This document shows positions 13,980 through 19,405 of a stretch of 19,405 nt of DNA, piece by piece. The number at the start of each line of letters is the position of its first letter. Position 1 is the first letter of the stretch. The translations under genes and the position numbers were made by a program. The stretch spans positions 1-19,405 of the forward strand of contig DJSP01000035.1 in assembly GCA_002438065.1 (NCBI GenBank). Direction: 5' to 3'. This DNA is from Caryophanales bacterium UBA6331 (GTDB lineage: Bacteria; Bacillota_I; Bacilli_A; RF39; UBA660). The notes below the pieces were generated by a model. It was not told where the DNA came from, ran no database searches, and worked only from the letters and a program-made list of their open reading frames with translations.

Positions 13980-15044
13980 ATGGCAAAGTATACAAAATTA
14001 GAACAAATTAAAATAGGACAAGATACATTTTATCGTTTACTTGAAACTGAATATGGCGAAAGCGTTAGAGATGAAATGGCTCAAAAATATGGAGTTACAA
14101 AAGAAAAAATTTCTACATATTTAAATATGTTTAAAAGAAATATTGTTGCACCAAAACCAACGGAAGAAGAACTTAATATTTTAGAAAATTATTATTCAAA
14201 GCGACTTGAAAAACTCTATCCATTAAAGAAAAAAGGTACGAGTAAAGGTTATGCAGTAGCGCTTAGTTTATTAAAAGCTACAACAGAAGAAGATTATAAA
14301 ATGATATATGAAAACTATAATATACATTATGTTAAATCATGTGTTAAAGAATATTGTGAAAAATTTCCAGATAGTGAAACATTGTTAATGGCTAAATTTG
14401 AAAAATTACTTATTTTAAGACAAAAAAACCAAGAACCTGAAAATAAAGAAGCAACTAAGGAATCACCATATGATAGAATAACAAATCTTATTAATGCATA
14501 TCTTAAAAGTAATGATCATTATCCAAATTATATTTTTAAGAGATATGGAGTTGATAATGGTTATATTCGAAATATACTAAAAAAAGCTAAAGATGAAAAT
14601 AATGAAAATGTATTAAATTTAATTGAAGAATATCGAAAAACTTTACAAGAACGTGAATTGAATTTTAAAGAATTATGCTTAAACCTTTCTGATATGATTG
14701 AAAATAATCAAATAAATATTTTAGATTTTTATCGTTTAACACATATGCCGATAAATAAATTTAAAATGTTTATAAGAGTAGCTAATTTACGTCATCAAAT
14801 AAGCGGTGAAATTTGTGTAAAACTTGAAAAATTCTTAAATAAATACTATTTAGGATCATATAGTTTTGAAACTGCTGATGAAGCAACTCAAAATATTAAT
14901 TACAATTACAATGGCGAAGAACTTACTCCAGAAATGATTAAAACAATTTGTGCTGAATTATTTGAACAAGATATACCAATAGATCGAAATTCAATAATAC
15001 TTACTTTTCAAGAAAAAATTAATCAAAGAGTGAATAAAAGATAA
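13980..15044 (+). CDS. Uncharacterised 354-residue protein with HTH-like segments
   Basis: I do not recognise this family. It is soluble, charged and predicted mostly helical, with no signal or membrane segment. Three short stretches read like helix-turn-helix units. The first is about 28-52 (M-A-Q-K-Y-G-V-T-K-E-K-I-S-T-Y-L), the second about 183-204 (I-F-K-R-Y-G-V-D-N-G-Y-I-R-N-I-L) and the third about 245-268 (L-D-F-Y-R-L-T-H-M-P-I-N-K-F). The first two share Y-G-V followed by a recognition-helix-like segment. It has a strong ribosome binding site (AAAGGGAGA) and sits 22 nt after era and 37 nt before yqzL, in an operon position normally empty. A nucleic-acid-binding role is plausible but unproven. 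Confidence 0.75.
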   Translation: MAKYTKLEQIKIGQDTFYRLLETEYGESVRDEMAQKYGVTKEKISTYLNMFKRNIVAPKPTEEELNILENYYSKRLEKLYPLKKKGTSKGYAVALSLLKATTEEDYKMIYENYNIHYVKSCVKEYCEKFPDSETLLMAKFEKLLILRQKNQEPENKEATKESPYDRITNLINAYLKSNDHYPNYIFKRYGVDNGYIRNILKKAKDENNENVLNLIEEYRKTLQERELNFKELCLNLSDMIENNQINILDFYRLTHMPINKFKMFIRVANLRHQISGEICVKLEKFLNKYYLGSYSFETADEATQNINYNYNGEELTPEMIKTICAELFEQDIPIDRNSIILTFQEKINQRVNKR

Positions 15045-15081
15045 ATTAAATTCCCAATATATAAATAGAAAGGGAATTAAT

Positions 15082-15159
15082 ATGACAAAAGAAGAAGCAT
15101 GGCAAAAATTTAAAGAAACCGGCGAAATTAAATATTACATGAAATACAAAAGAGGTTAG
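15082..15159 (+). CDS. yqzL: YqzL-like small protein (25 aa)
   Basis: A 25-codon ORF begins at ATG 15082 after a good ribosome binding site (AGAAAGGGA) and ends 6 nt before recO. The peptide reads E-E-A-W-Q-K-F-K-E-T-G-E-I-K-Y-Y-M-K-Y-K. This matches the W-x-x-F-x-x-T-G-x-I-x-x-Y-L-x-[FY]-K pattern of the YqzL family, whose gene lies between era and recO in Bacillus. Bacillus YqzL is roughly twice as long, so this is a minimal version. Its function is unknown. Position plus motif make the call good despite its size. Confidence 0.82.
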   Translation: MTKEEAWQKFKETGEIKYYMKYKRG

Positions 15160-15165
15160 AATTAT

Positions 15166-15891
15166 ATGTTAAAACAAGTAGAAGGAATTATAGTAAGTAG
15201 TGTTAATTATGGTGAAACAAGTAAAATAATTAATATTTTAACAAAAGAGGGAATGATTGGTGCAATTGCCAAAGGAGCTAAAAATATTAAAAGTCCTCTT
15301 AGAAGTTTTACAGTTAATTTAACTTATGGTTCTTTCTATTTATATTATAACGATAATAAATTAAGTACTTTAAAAAGTGCAGATATAATTAATGAATTTA
15401 AAAATATAAAAAAGGATATAATCTTAATTAGTTATATGTCTTTTTTAATTGATTTAGCCACTCAAGTTATGAAACAAAATAATGATGAAGAAATATATAA
15501 TTTATTAATTACTACTCTATATAAAATAGATGATGGATTAAATCCCATGGTTATGACTAATATTTTAGAGCTTAAATATTTAGATTATTTAGGAGTTGGA
15601 TTTGATTTTAATACATGTTGTAAATGTGGTAAAAAAAGTAATATTGTTACGATAGATCCTGATGCAGGTGGTTATATTTGTAAAAATTGTTATACTAATG
15701 AAATTATTTATGATAGTAAAACATTAAAAATGCTTAGAATGTATTATTTAGTTGATATAAAGTCTATAAGTAAGTTAAAAATAAGTGAGAATGTGGTTAA
15801 AAATATTAATTATTTTGTTAATACTTATTATGATAGATATACGGGTTTATATTTAAAGAGTAAAAAATTTTTAAATGAATTAATAAATTAA
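15166..15891 (+). CDS. recO: DNA repair protein RecO
   Basis: A 241-residue recombination mediator. The N-terminal OB fold has V-E-G-I-I-V-S-S-V-N-Y-G-E-T-S-K-I-I and the A-K-G-A-K strand. A helical domain with a four-cysteine zinc finger follows: C151-x2-C154 and C172-x2-C175, with G-G-Y-I-C between. RecO works with RecR to load RecA on SSB-coated single-stranded DNA and anneals complementary strands. AGAGGTT, overlapping the yqzL stop, is the ribosome binding site. It is the last gene of the operon. Confidence 0.95.
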   Translation: MLKQVEGIIVSSVNYGETSKIINILTKEGMIGAIAKGAKNIKSPLRSFTVNLTYGSFYLYYNDNKLSTLKSADIINEFKNIKKDIILISYMSFLIDLATQVMKQNNDEEIYNLLITTLYKIDDGLNPMVMTNILELKYLDYLGVGFDFNTCCKCGKKSNIVTIDPDAGGYICKNCYTNEIIYDSKTLKMLRMYYLVDIKSISKLKISENVVKNINYFVNTYYDRYTGLYLKSKKFLNELIN

Positions 15892-15892
15892 T

Positions 15893-15918
15893 GTAGCACT
15901 TTAAAAATGCTATGTTTT
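15893..15918 (+). terminator. Weak hairpin terminator after recO
   Basis: TAGCA (15894-15898) can pair with TGCTA (15908-15912), with an outer G-T pair, and is followed by TGTTTTTG. The stem is short, so partial readthrough into hemW is likely. Confidence 0.45.
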
Positions 15919-15928
15919 TGTTTATAAT
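15900..15928 (+). promoter_or_regulatory. Promoter of hemW
   Basis: TATAAT at 15923-15928 is a perfect -10. TTTAAA at 15900-15905, 17 nt upstream, is a poor -35. The start would be near 15935, next to the AGGTGAG ribosome binding site, so the leader would be very short. Confidence 0.4.
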
Positions 15929-15945
15929 GATATAGGTGAGTATTA

Positions 15946-17028
15946 ATGAAACACATGTATATCCATATTCCTTTTTGCAGTCATATTTGTTCTTATTGTG
16001 ATTTTTGTAAAATGTTTAAGAATGATGAATTGATAGATAAATATTTAGAGGCTTTAAAAAAAGAAATAGATGAATATTATTGTGATGAAGAGATGGAAAC
16101 CATGTATATTGGTGGAGGAACGCCGTCCTGTTTAAATAGTAAGCAATTAAATAAATTATTTGGTATATTAAGTAAAGTTAAAATAAAAAAAGATTATGAA
16201 TATACTTTTGAATGTAATCCTTGTGATATAAATGAAGAATTAATTGATATATTGGTTAAAAATAAAGTTAATAGATTAAGTATCGGCATTGAATCTTTTG
16301 ATATAGATAATCTTGGCTTTATGGAAAGAAAAGTAAAGTTTAAAGATATTCAAAGTAAAATTAATATGATAAGAAGTAAGGGGATAAATAATATTAATTT
16401 AGATTTAATTTATGGAATTCCTGAAGAAAGTATTAAAACTCTGAAAAAGGATCTTAAACTTTTAGTTAAGTTAAAACCTAATCATATTAGTACTTATTCA
16501 TTACAAATAGAAAAACATACTAAAATATATAATGAGGGTATTAATCCTATAAATGAAGAGTTAGATGCTAAAATGTATTTTACTATTATTAATTATTTAA
16601 AGAAACATAAATATAATCATTATGAGATAAGTAATTTTGCTTTAAAAGGATATGAATCAAGACATAATTTAAGTTATTGGAATAATGAAGAATATTATGG
16701 ATTTGGTCTTGGTGCTTCAGGTTATATTTATGGTTTTAGATATGATAATACAAGAAATTTAAGTAGATATATAAGTGAAGATTATCACCTGAATGAAAGT
16801 TTGTTAAGCATAAATGATAAAATGTATGATGAAGTTATGCTTGGATTAAGAAAGATGAAAGGAATTAATTTAAAAGAATTTGAAAAAAAATATGGAGTTA
16901 AATTTGAAAATAAATATGATATAAATAGTTTAATAAAGAGTAAAGAACTAATTATTAAAGATGGTTATGTATTTATAAATCCTAAATATTTATATTTGAT
17001 TAATGAAATATTAATAAACATTTTGTAG
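15946..17028 (+). CDS. hemW: Radical SAM heme chaperone HemW
   Basis: A 360-residue radical SAM protein. The 4Fe-4S motif is C11-x3-C15-x2-C18 with C21 also present, followed by G-G-G-T-P, the SAM-binding segment. It has the HemW heme-binding signature H240-N-L-S-Y-W245, which separates it from the oxygen-independent coproporphyrinogen oxidase HemN. HemW transfers heme to target proteins and is widespread even in organisms with little heme biosynthesis. AGGTGAG at 15934-15940 is the ribosome binding site. In many Firmicutes it precedes hrcA; here a small unknown gene follows, with its ribosome binding site on the hemW stop codon. Confidence 0.92.
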   Translation: MKHMYIHIPFCSHICSYCDFCKMFKNDELIDKYLEALKKEIDEYYCDEEMETMYIGGGTPSCLNSKQLNKLFGILSKVKIKKDYEYTFECNPCDINEELIDILVKNKVNRLSIGIESFDIDNLGFMERKVKFKDIQSKINMIRSKGINNINLDLIYGIPEESIKTLKKDLKLLVKLKPNHISTYSLQIEKHTKIYNEGINPINEELDAKMYFTIINYLKKHKYNHYEISNFALKGYESRHNLSYWNNEEYYGFGLGASGYIYGFRYDNTRNLSRYISEDYHLNESLLSINDKMYDEVMLGLRKMKGINLKEFEKKYGVKFENKYDINSLIKSKELIIKDGYVFINPKYLYLINEILINIL

Positions 17029-17038
17029 GTGAATGATT

Positions 17039-17473
17039 ATGTATGAAAATGATTATATTGGAAAAATAGTTTATATTAAAGGTATCGTATTTGCTACTGG
17101 CAAAACTAAATTAGATCATGCTTACAGTATAGGAAGACCTTGCTTAATTATATATAGTGACAATGAGTATGATTATTTTTTAACTATGTCATCTAAAATT
17201 AAAACTAAAAGTTATACTTTTGATTATTATAAATTCCAGCCTGATGATTTTATGTTTTTGTATAAATATAAAAATATGAAAGATTCATATTATGCTCATG
17301 GATATGTTAACTTAAGAAATATCTATAAAAAAAGAGTTAGTGGGTATGGAATGAATGATTCTGGTAAGATTAAGTTGGAAACTTATAAAGAAATTATTAA
17401 TAAGCTAAAGTATTTACATAATGAAGATAATATGAATGAAATAATTAATAGTGCCAAAGCAATGGGAAGATAA
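17039..17473 (+). CDS. Small SH3-barrel-like protein, possible PemK/MazF-type toxin
   Basis: A 144-residue protein starting at ATG 17039; AGGTGA at 17027-17032 is six nucleotides upstream, so the ATG at 17033 is too close. The N-terminal half reads like a PemK/MazF or ToxN-like beta barrel: G-K-I-V-Y-I-K-G, then G-R-P-C-L-I-I-Y-S-D followed by Y-F-L-T-M-S-S-K. This parallels the R-P-x-[LV]-[IV]-[IV] and [PT]-[LM]-[TS]-S strands of those RNases. The second half has Y-V-N-L-R-N-I-Y-K and a C-terminal helix pair. No antitoxin gene lies upstream; hemW is directly before it. The assignment is tentative; a non-toxin member of the same fold, or an unrelated protein, is possible. Confidence 0.4.
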   Translation: MYENDYIGKIVYIKGIVFATGKTKLDHAYSIGRPCLIIYSDNEYDYFLTMSSKIKTKSYTFDYYKFQPDDFMFLYKYKNMKDSYYAHGYVNLRNIYKKRVSGYGMNDSGKIKLETYKEIINKLKYLHNEDNMNEIINSAKAMGR

Positions 17474-17509
17474 AAAATTACGAATTGAAATGAAAATTCG
17501 CATTATATC

Positions 17510-17538
17510 TTGAAATGCATTTAAAAATTTGATAATAT
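17510..17538 (+). promoter_or_regulatory. SigA-type promoter of a small plus-strand RNA
   Basis: TTGAAA (17510-17515), 17 nt and TAATAT (17533-17538) give a good vegetative promoter with no ORF behind it. The predicted start is near 17545, about 100 nt before a strong terminator. Confidence 0.65.
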
Positions 17539-17544
17539 GAAAAT

Positions 17545-17646
17545 GTAGGCAAGACTTACATAAAATAAAAAAGGAACACTTAATCTGGAATGTTAAGTGA
17601 TTACCTAGAATTTTATAATCACCAAAACTCCGCGTTTGGTGTTTTT
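17545..17646 (+). ncRNA. Structured ~100-nt RNA, candidate antitoxin of a par/fst-like type I locus
   Basis: It is bounded by a good promoter and a hairpin terminator and has no ribosome binding site or conserved ORF. CACTTAA (17577-17583) pairs perfectly with TTAAGTG (17593-17599). GTGATTA (17597-17603) pairs with TAATCAC (17616-17622), and the latter overlaps the 5' arm of the terminator stem, so the two middle structures are mutually exclusive. It converges on a minus-strand 31-codon ORF. Its segment 17595-17610 can pair for 16 bp, two of them G-U, with the expected 5' leader of that ORF's mRNA (17777-17792). Its AUCACC (17618-17623) is also complementary to the core of that ORF's ribosome binding site. 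An antisense antitoxin role is inference. Confidence 0.5.
17620..17646 (+). terminator. Hairpin terminator, possibly bidirectional
   Basis: CACCAAA (17620-17626), an 8-nt GC-rich loop and TTTGGTG (17635-17641) are followed by TTTTT on the plus strand. On the minus strand the same stem lies just after the 31-codon ORF and is followed by ATTATAAAATT, a weaker tail. Convergent transcripts would share it. Confidence 0.75.
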
Positions 17647-17740
17647 AATTTAACCCAATCATTTTAATAATGATAAAAAGTAAAACAAAAACAATTACAA
17701 ATAAATTGAAAATTATAAAATATAATAACTTTTTATTCAT
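17645..17740 (-). CDS. 31-residue hydrophobic peptide, candidate type I toxin
   Basis: On the minus strand ATG (17740-17738) opens a 31-codon frame ending in TAA (17647-17645). GAGGTGA (17752-17746), five nucleotides upstream, is a near-perfect ribosome binding site, better than most in the window and the only minus-strand one seen. The peptide starts M-N-K-K. A run of about 21 hydrophobic residues (5-25, F, I, V and L with one Asn) follows, then a K-M-I-G-L-N tail: a single membrane span. This composition and size fit type I toxins of the Fst/TxpA/holin-like kind, though I see no specific family motif. A likely -10 (TATATT on the minus strand, 17822-17817) lacks a clear -35. It could instead be an unrelated small membrane protein. 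Confidence 0.55.
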   Translation of the reverse strand: MNKKLLYFIIFNLFVIVFVLLFIIIKMIGLN

Positions 17741-17907
17741 AACGATCACCTCATTTCATATAAAGATATAGAAATAAAGTAATTACCTAAAAAATTAAAT
17801 GTTCCTCAGGTACTAGAATATAAAATAACTAAATGATAAAAAACTAAAATGTTACGAAAATTCATATAAATAAAAATAAAGTCATATAATGTATAAAAAA
17901 TGGGTAT

Positions 17908-17935
17908 TTGTTTTTCTCTAAATATATGATAAACT
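17908..17935 (+). promoter_or_regulatory. Promoter of the cohesin/cadherin-like surface protein gene
   Basis: TTGTTT (17908-17913), 16 nt and TAAACT (17930-17935) form a moderate promoter 25 nt before the start codon. Confidence 0.4.
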
Positions 17936-17959
17936 TATATATAGTAAAGAGGTATGTAA

Positions 17960-19369
17960 ATGAAAATTAAAAAAATATTGATAGGGAGTTTGGTAAGTTT
18001 AATAGGTGCAATATCAGCTGATGCTGCATCATTAGAAGTTACGGGTGTATCAACGCTAAAAACAAATGAAACTGGTAAATATGAGATAAAACTTAGTGAT
18101 GTTGGTAGTGACGAATTTGACCAAGTTGAATTTGAAATAAACTATGATTCAGGAATACTTAAATTTGCTGGAAGCACAAGTAATGATTATTCTACGACTG
18201 AAACTTATTCAGGAAATAAGGCATTTATAGTATCTAGTACCAATTTAAAAGATGGAATAATTGGATCATTTTCAATAACTAACTTAAGCGAAGTTAGCTC
18301 AACAACATCTATTGTTATTAAAAATATTAAGTTTAAAAAAGGTGCTAATGAAGTTACATCTGGAAGTGATTATTCAAAAACTTTAACATTAAGACAAGGT
18401 GTTACAACTACTACAACTAAACCCAAAAATACTAGTGCTAAAGTAACAAGTATGAGTTTTAAAAACTCAACAATGAAACCAGCATTTAATCCTAGTACTC
18501 ATGAATATAAATTGTATACAAAAGATACGATAAGACAAGTAACACTTGTATATAATACCGAGCAAACTGGCGTAACATTAACTAGTGAGTGCACTGTAGG
18601 ATGCACCATATCAAGTTCGACAGACACAATTATTCAAACTATTCAAGGTAAAAACGAAGTAATATTTAAATTTACAAGTGAAGATGGAAAATCAACTGAA
18701 GAATATAAATTTATCATTTATCGTGGAGAAACTACAGACGGTTCAAATAAGTTATCTAGTTTAAGTGTTAAAGATTATAATATAAATGAAAAATTTGATG
18801 AAAACACTTTAGATTATACATTAAGTGTACCTTTTGAAGTTGAAAAACTAGATATAAATGCTATTGCTGCTGATGAAAATGCAAAGATTGAAATAAAGGG
18901 CGCCGATAACTTAAAAGTAGGAGAAAATATAGTTACTATAACTATTACACCTACTGATGAAGAAAGTGAAGTAAAAATTTATAATATTACAGTACTTAGA
19001 GAAGAATATATTAGTGAAAATCCTACAACAACTACATTTATTCCAGGTGCTGTTGATAAAAATAATAATAATTCAAATATAGTTTTAATTATTTTACTTG
19101 TACTAGGTAGTTTAACAATTATAGGTGTTGCTGCTTTCTTTATCTTCTTTTATAAAAAGAAAAATAAAAAAGTAAATGAACCAAAAAATAATGAAATTAA
19201 AGAAAATAAAAATGTAGTTGAAAATCAAGAAGAGATGCCTAAAATAAAAGAAAAAGATACAATAGGCAAAGCATTTGAAGAAAAAGAGCCAACATCAATT
19301 GAAGATGCTTTAGATGATTTAATGAAAACTAAAGAAATAATGGATGATAATAATAATGAATCACTTTAA
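17960..19369 (+). CDS. Membrane-anchored surface protein with cohesin-like and cadherin-like beta-sandwich domains
   Basis: A 469-residue type I membrane protein. A signal peptide spans about 1-22 (K-I-K-K, hydrophobic core, cleavage near A-D-A-A). A cohesin-like beta domain (about 23-148) has the V-E-F-E-I-N-Y-D-S-G-I-L-K-F pattern typical of cohesins. A T-rich linker (about 150-158) follows. Two cadherin-like (PF12733-type) modules come next. The first (about 160-255) is diverged with a Cys pair, E-C-T-V-G-C. The second (about 262-350) begins L-S-S-L-S-V and ends in Y-N-I-T-V-L-R-E. A transmembrane helix (about 372-396) precedes K-K-K-N-K-K and a charged, mostly acidic cytoplasmic tail of about 70 residues. 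There is no LPXTG. AAAGAGGT (17945-17952) is the ribosome binding site. It probably binds another surface protein or carbohydrate; the ligand is unknown. Confidence 0.8.
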   Translation: MKIKKILIGSLVSLIGAISADAASLEVTGVSTLKTNETGKYEIKLSDVGSDEFDQVEFEINYDSGILKFAGSTSNDYSTTETYSGNKAFIVSSTNLKDGIIGSFSITNLSEVSSTTSIVIKNIKFKKGANEVTSGSDYSKTLTLRQGVTTTTTKPKNTSAKVTSMSFKNSTMKPAFNPSTHEYKLYTKDTIRQVTLVYNTEQTGVTLTSECTVGCTISSSTDTIIQTIQGKNEVIFKFTSEDGKSTEEYKFIIYRGETTDGSNKLSSLSVKDYNINEKFDENTLDYTLSVPFEVEKLDINAIAADENAKIEIKGADNLKVGENIVTITITPTDEESEVKIYNITVLREEYISENPTTTTFIPGAVDKNNNNSNIVLIILLVLGSLTIIGVAAFFIFFYKKKNKKVNEPKNNEIKENKNVVENQEEMPKIKEKDTIGKAFEEKEPTSIEDALDDLMKTKEIMDDNNNESL

Positions 19370-19393
19370 TAGAATATATTAAGGTGATTTTTT
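19359..19393 (+). terminator. Terminator of the cohesin/cadherin-like surface protein gene
   Basis: AATCACTTTAAT (19359-19370), a 7-nt loop and ATTAAGGTGATT (19378-19389) form a 12-bp stem with one G-T pair, followed by TTTTAT. The stem spans the stop codon. Confidence 0.88.
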
Positions 19394-19405
19394 ATATAAT
19401 AGGAA

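Larger units (their letters stand above)
17595..17792. repeat. Direct repeat pair flanking the minus-strand small ORF
   Basis: AAGTGATTACCTAGAA at 17595-17610 and AAGTAATTACCTAAAA at 17777-17792 match at 14 of 16 positions. Both differences are G-to-A, which keep trans pairing between opposite-strand transcripts through G-U pairs. One copy lies inside the plus-strand RNA, the other in the 5' leader of the small ORF. Confidence 0.6.

Noticed and set aside
17481..17500. Terminator after the PemK-like gene
   Set aside because: CGAATT/AATTCG forms only a 6-bp stem and is followed by CATTATATC rather than a T-run.

Overview
The window is strongly AT-rich and almost entirely plus-strand coding. 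It uses the standard bacterial code, with TGA as a stop for yqfD and the VanZ-family gene. Ribosome binding sites are mostly AGGTGA or AAGGAG type. A Gram-positive PolC replicase and the yqfC-yqfD / ybeY-dgkA-cdd-era-yqzL-recO gene order place it in a low-GC Bacillota (Firmicutes) genome, plausibly an uncultured gut Bacilli/Erysipelotrichia-like lineage. The lineage call is inference from gene content, not from a marker search.

Layout. (1) 1-956: the 3' part of an AAA/DUF4143 ATPase that runs off the left edge. (2) 957-2074: a type III toxin-antitoxin locus. A ToxN/AbiQ-family endoribonuclease gene follows an RNA antitoxin made of tandem ~34-nt structured repeats. Unusually, there are two complete promoter-leader-repeat-terminator units in a row, the first with no toxin gene, preceded by a perfect 19-bp tandem duplication that abuts the first -35 box. 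(3) 2067-6737: polC with its own promoter and terminator. (4) 6719-9540: a large N-terminally anchored surface protein with two glycine-rich (ALK-type) domains. (5) 9570-15891: one tightly packed operon, yqfC-yqfD-VanZ-ybeY-dgkA-cdd-(cdd-like pseudoenzyme)-era-(unknown 354 aa)-yqzL-recO. It mixes sporulation-associated, rRNA maturation, lipid recycling, nucleoside salvage and repair genes. (6) 15893-17473: hemW and a PemK/MazF-like small protein. (7) 17510-17820: what I interpret as a previously unannotated type I (par/fst-like) toxin-antitoxin locus. It consists of a 31-residue hydrophobic peptide on the minus strand, a convergent ~100-nt structured RNA on the plus strand with a good promoter, a shared terminator, and a direct repeat that lets the two RNAs pair in trans. 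(8) 17908-19393: a sortase-independent, membrane-anchored surface protein with cohesin-like and cadherin-like beta-sandwich domains.

The main novelty candidates are the double-array type III antitoxin next to polC, the par-like type I locus next to hemW, and a tandem cytidine deaminase pair in which the second member has lost all zinc ligands. An unrecognised HTH-like protein inside the conserved era-recO cluster is a further candidate.
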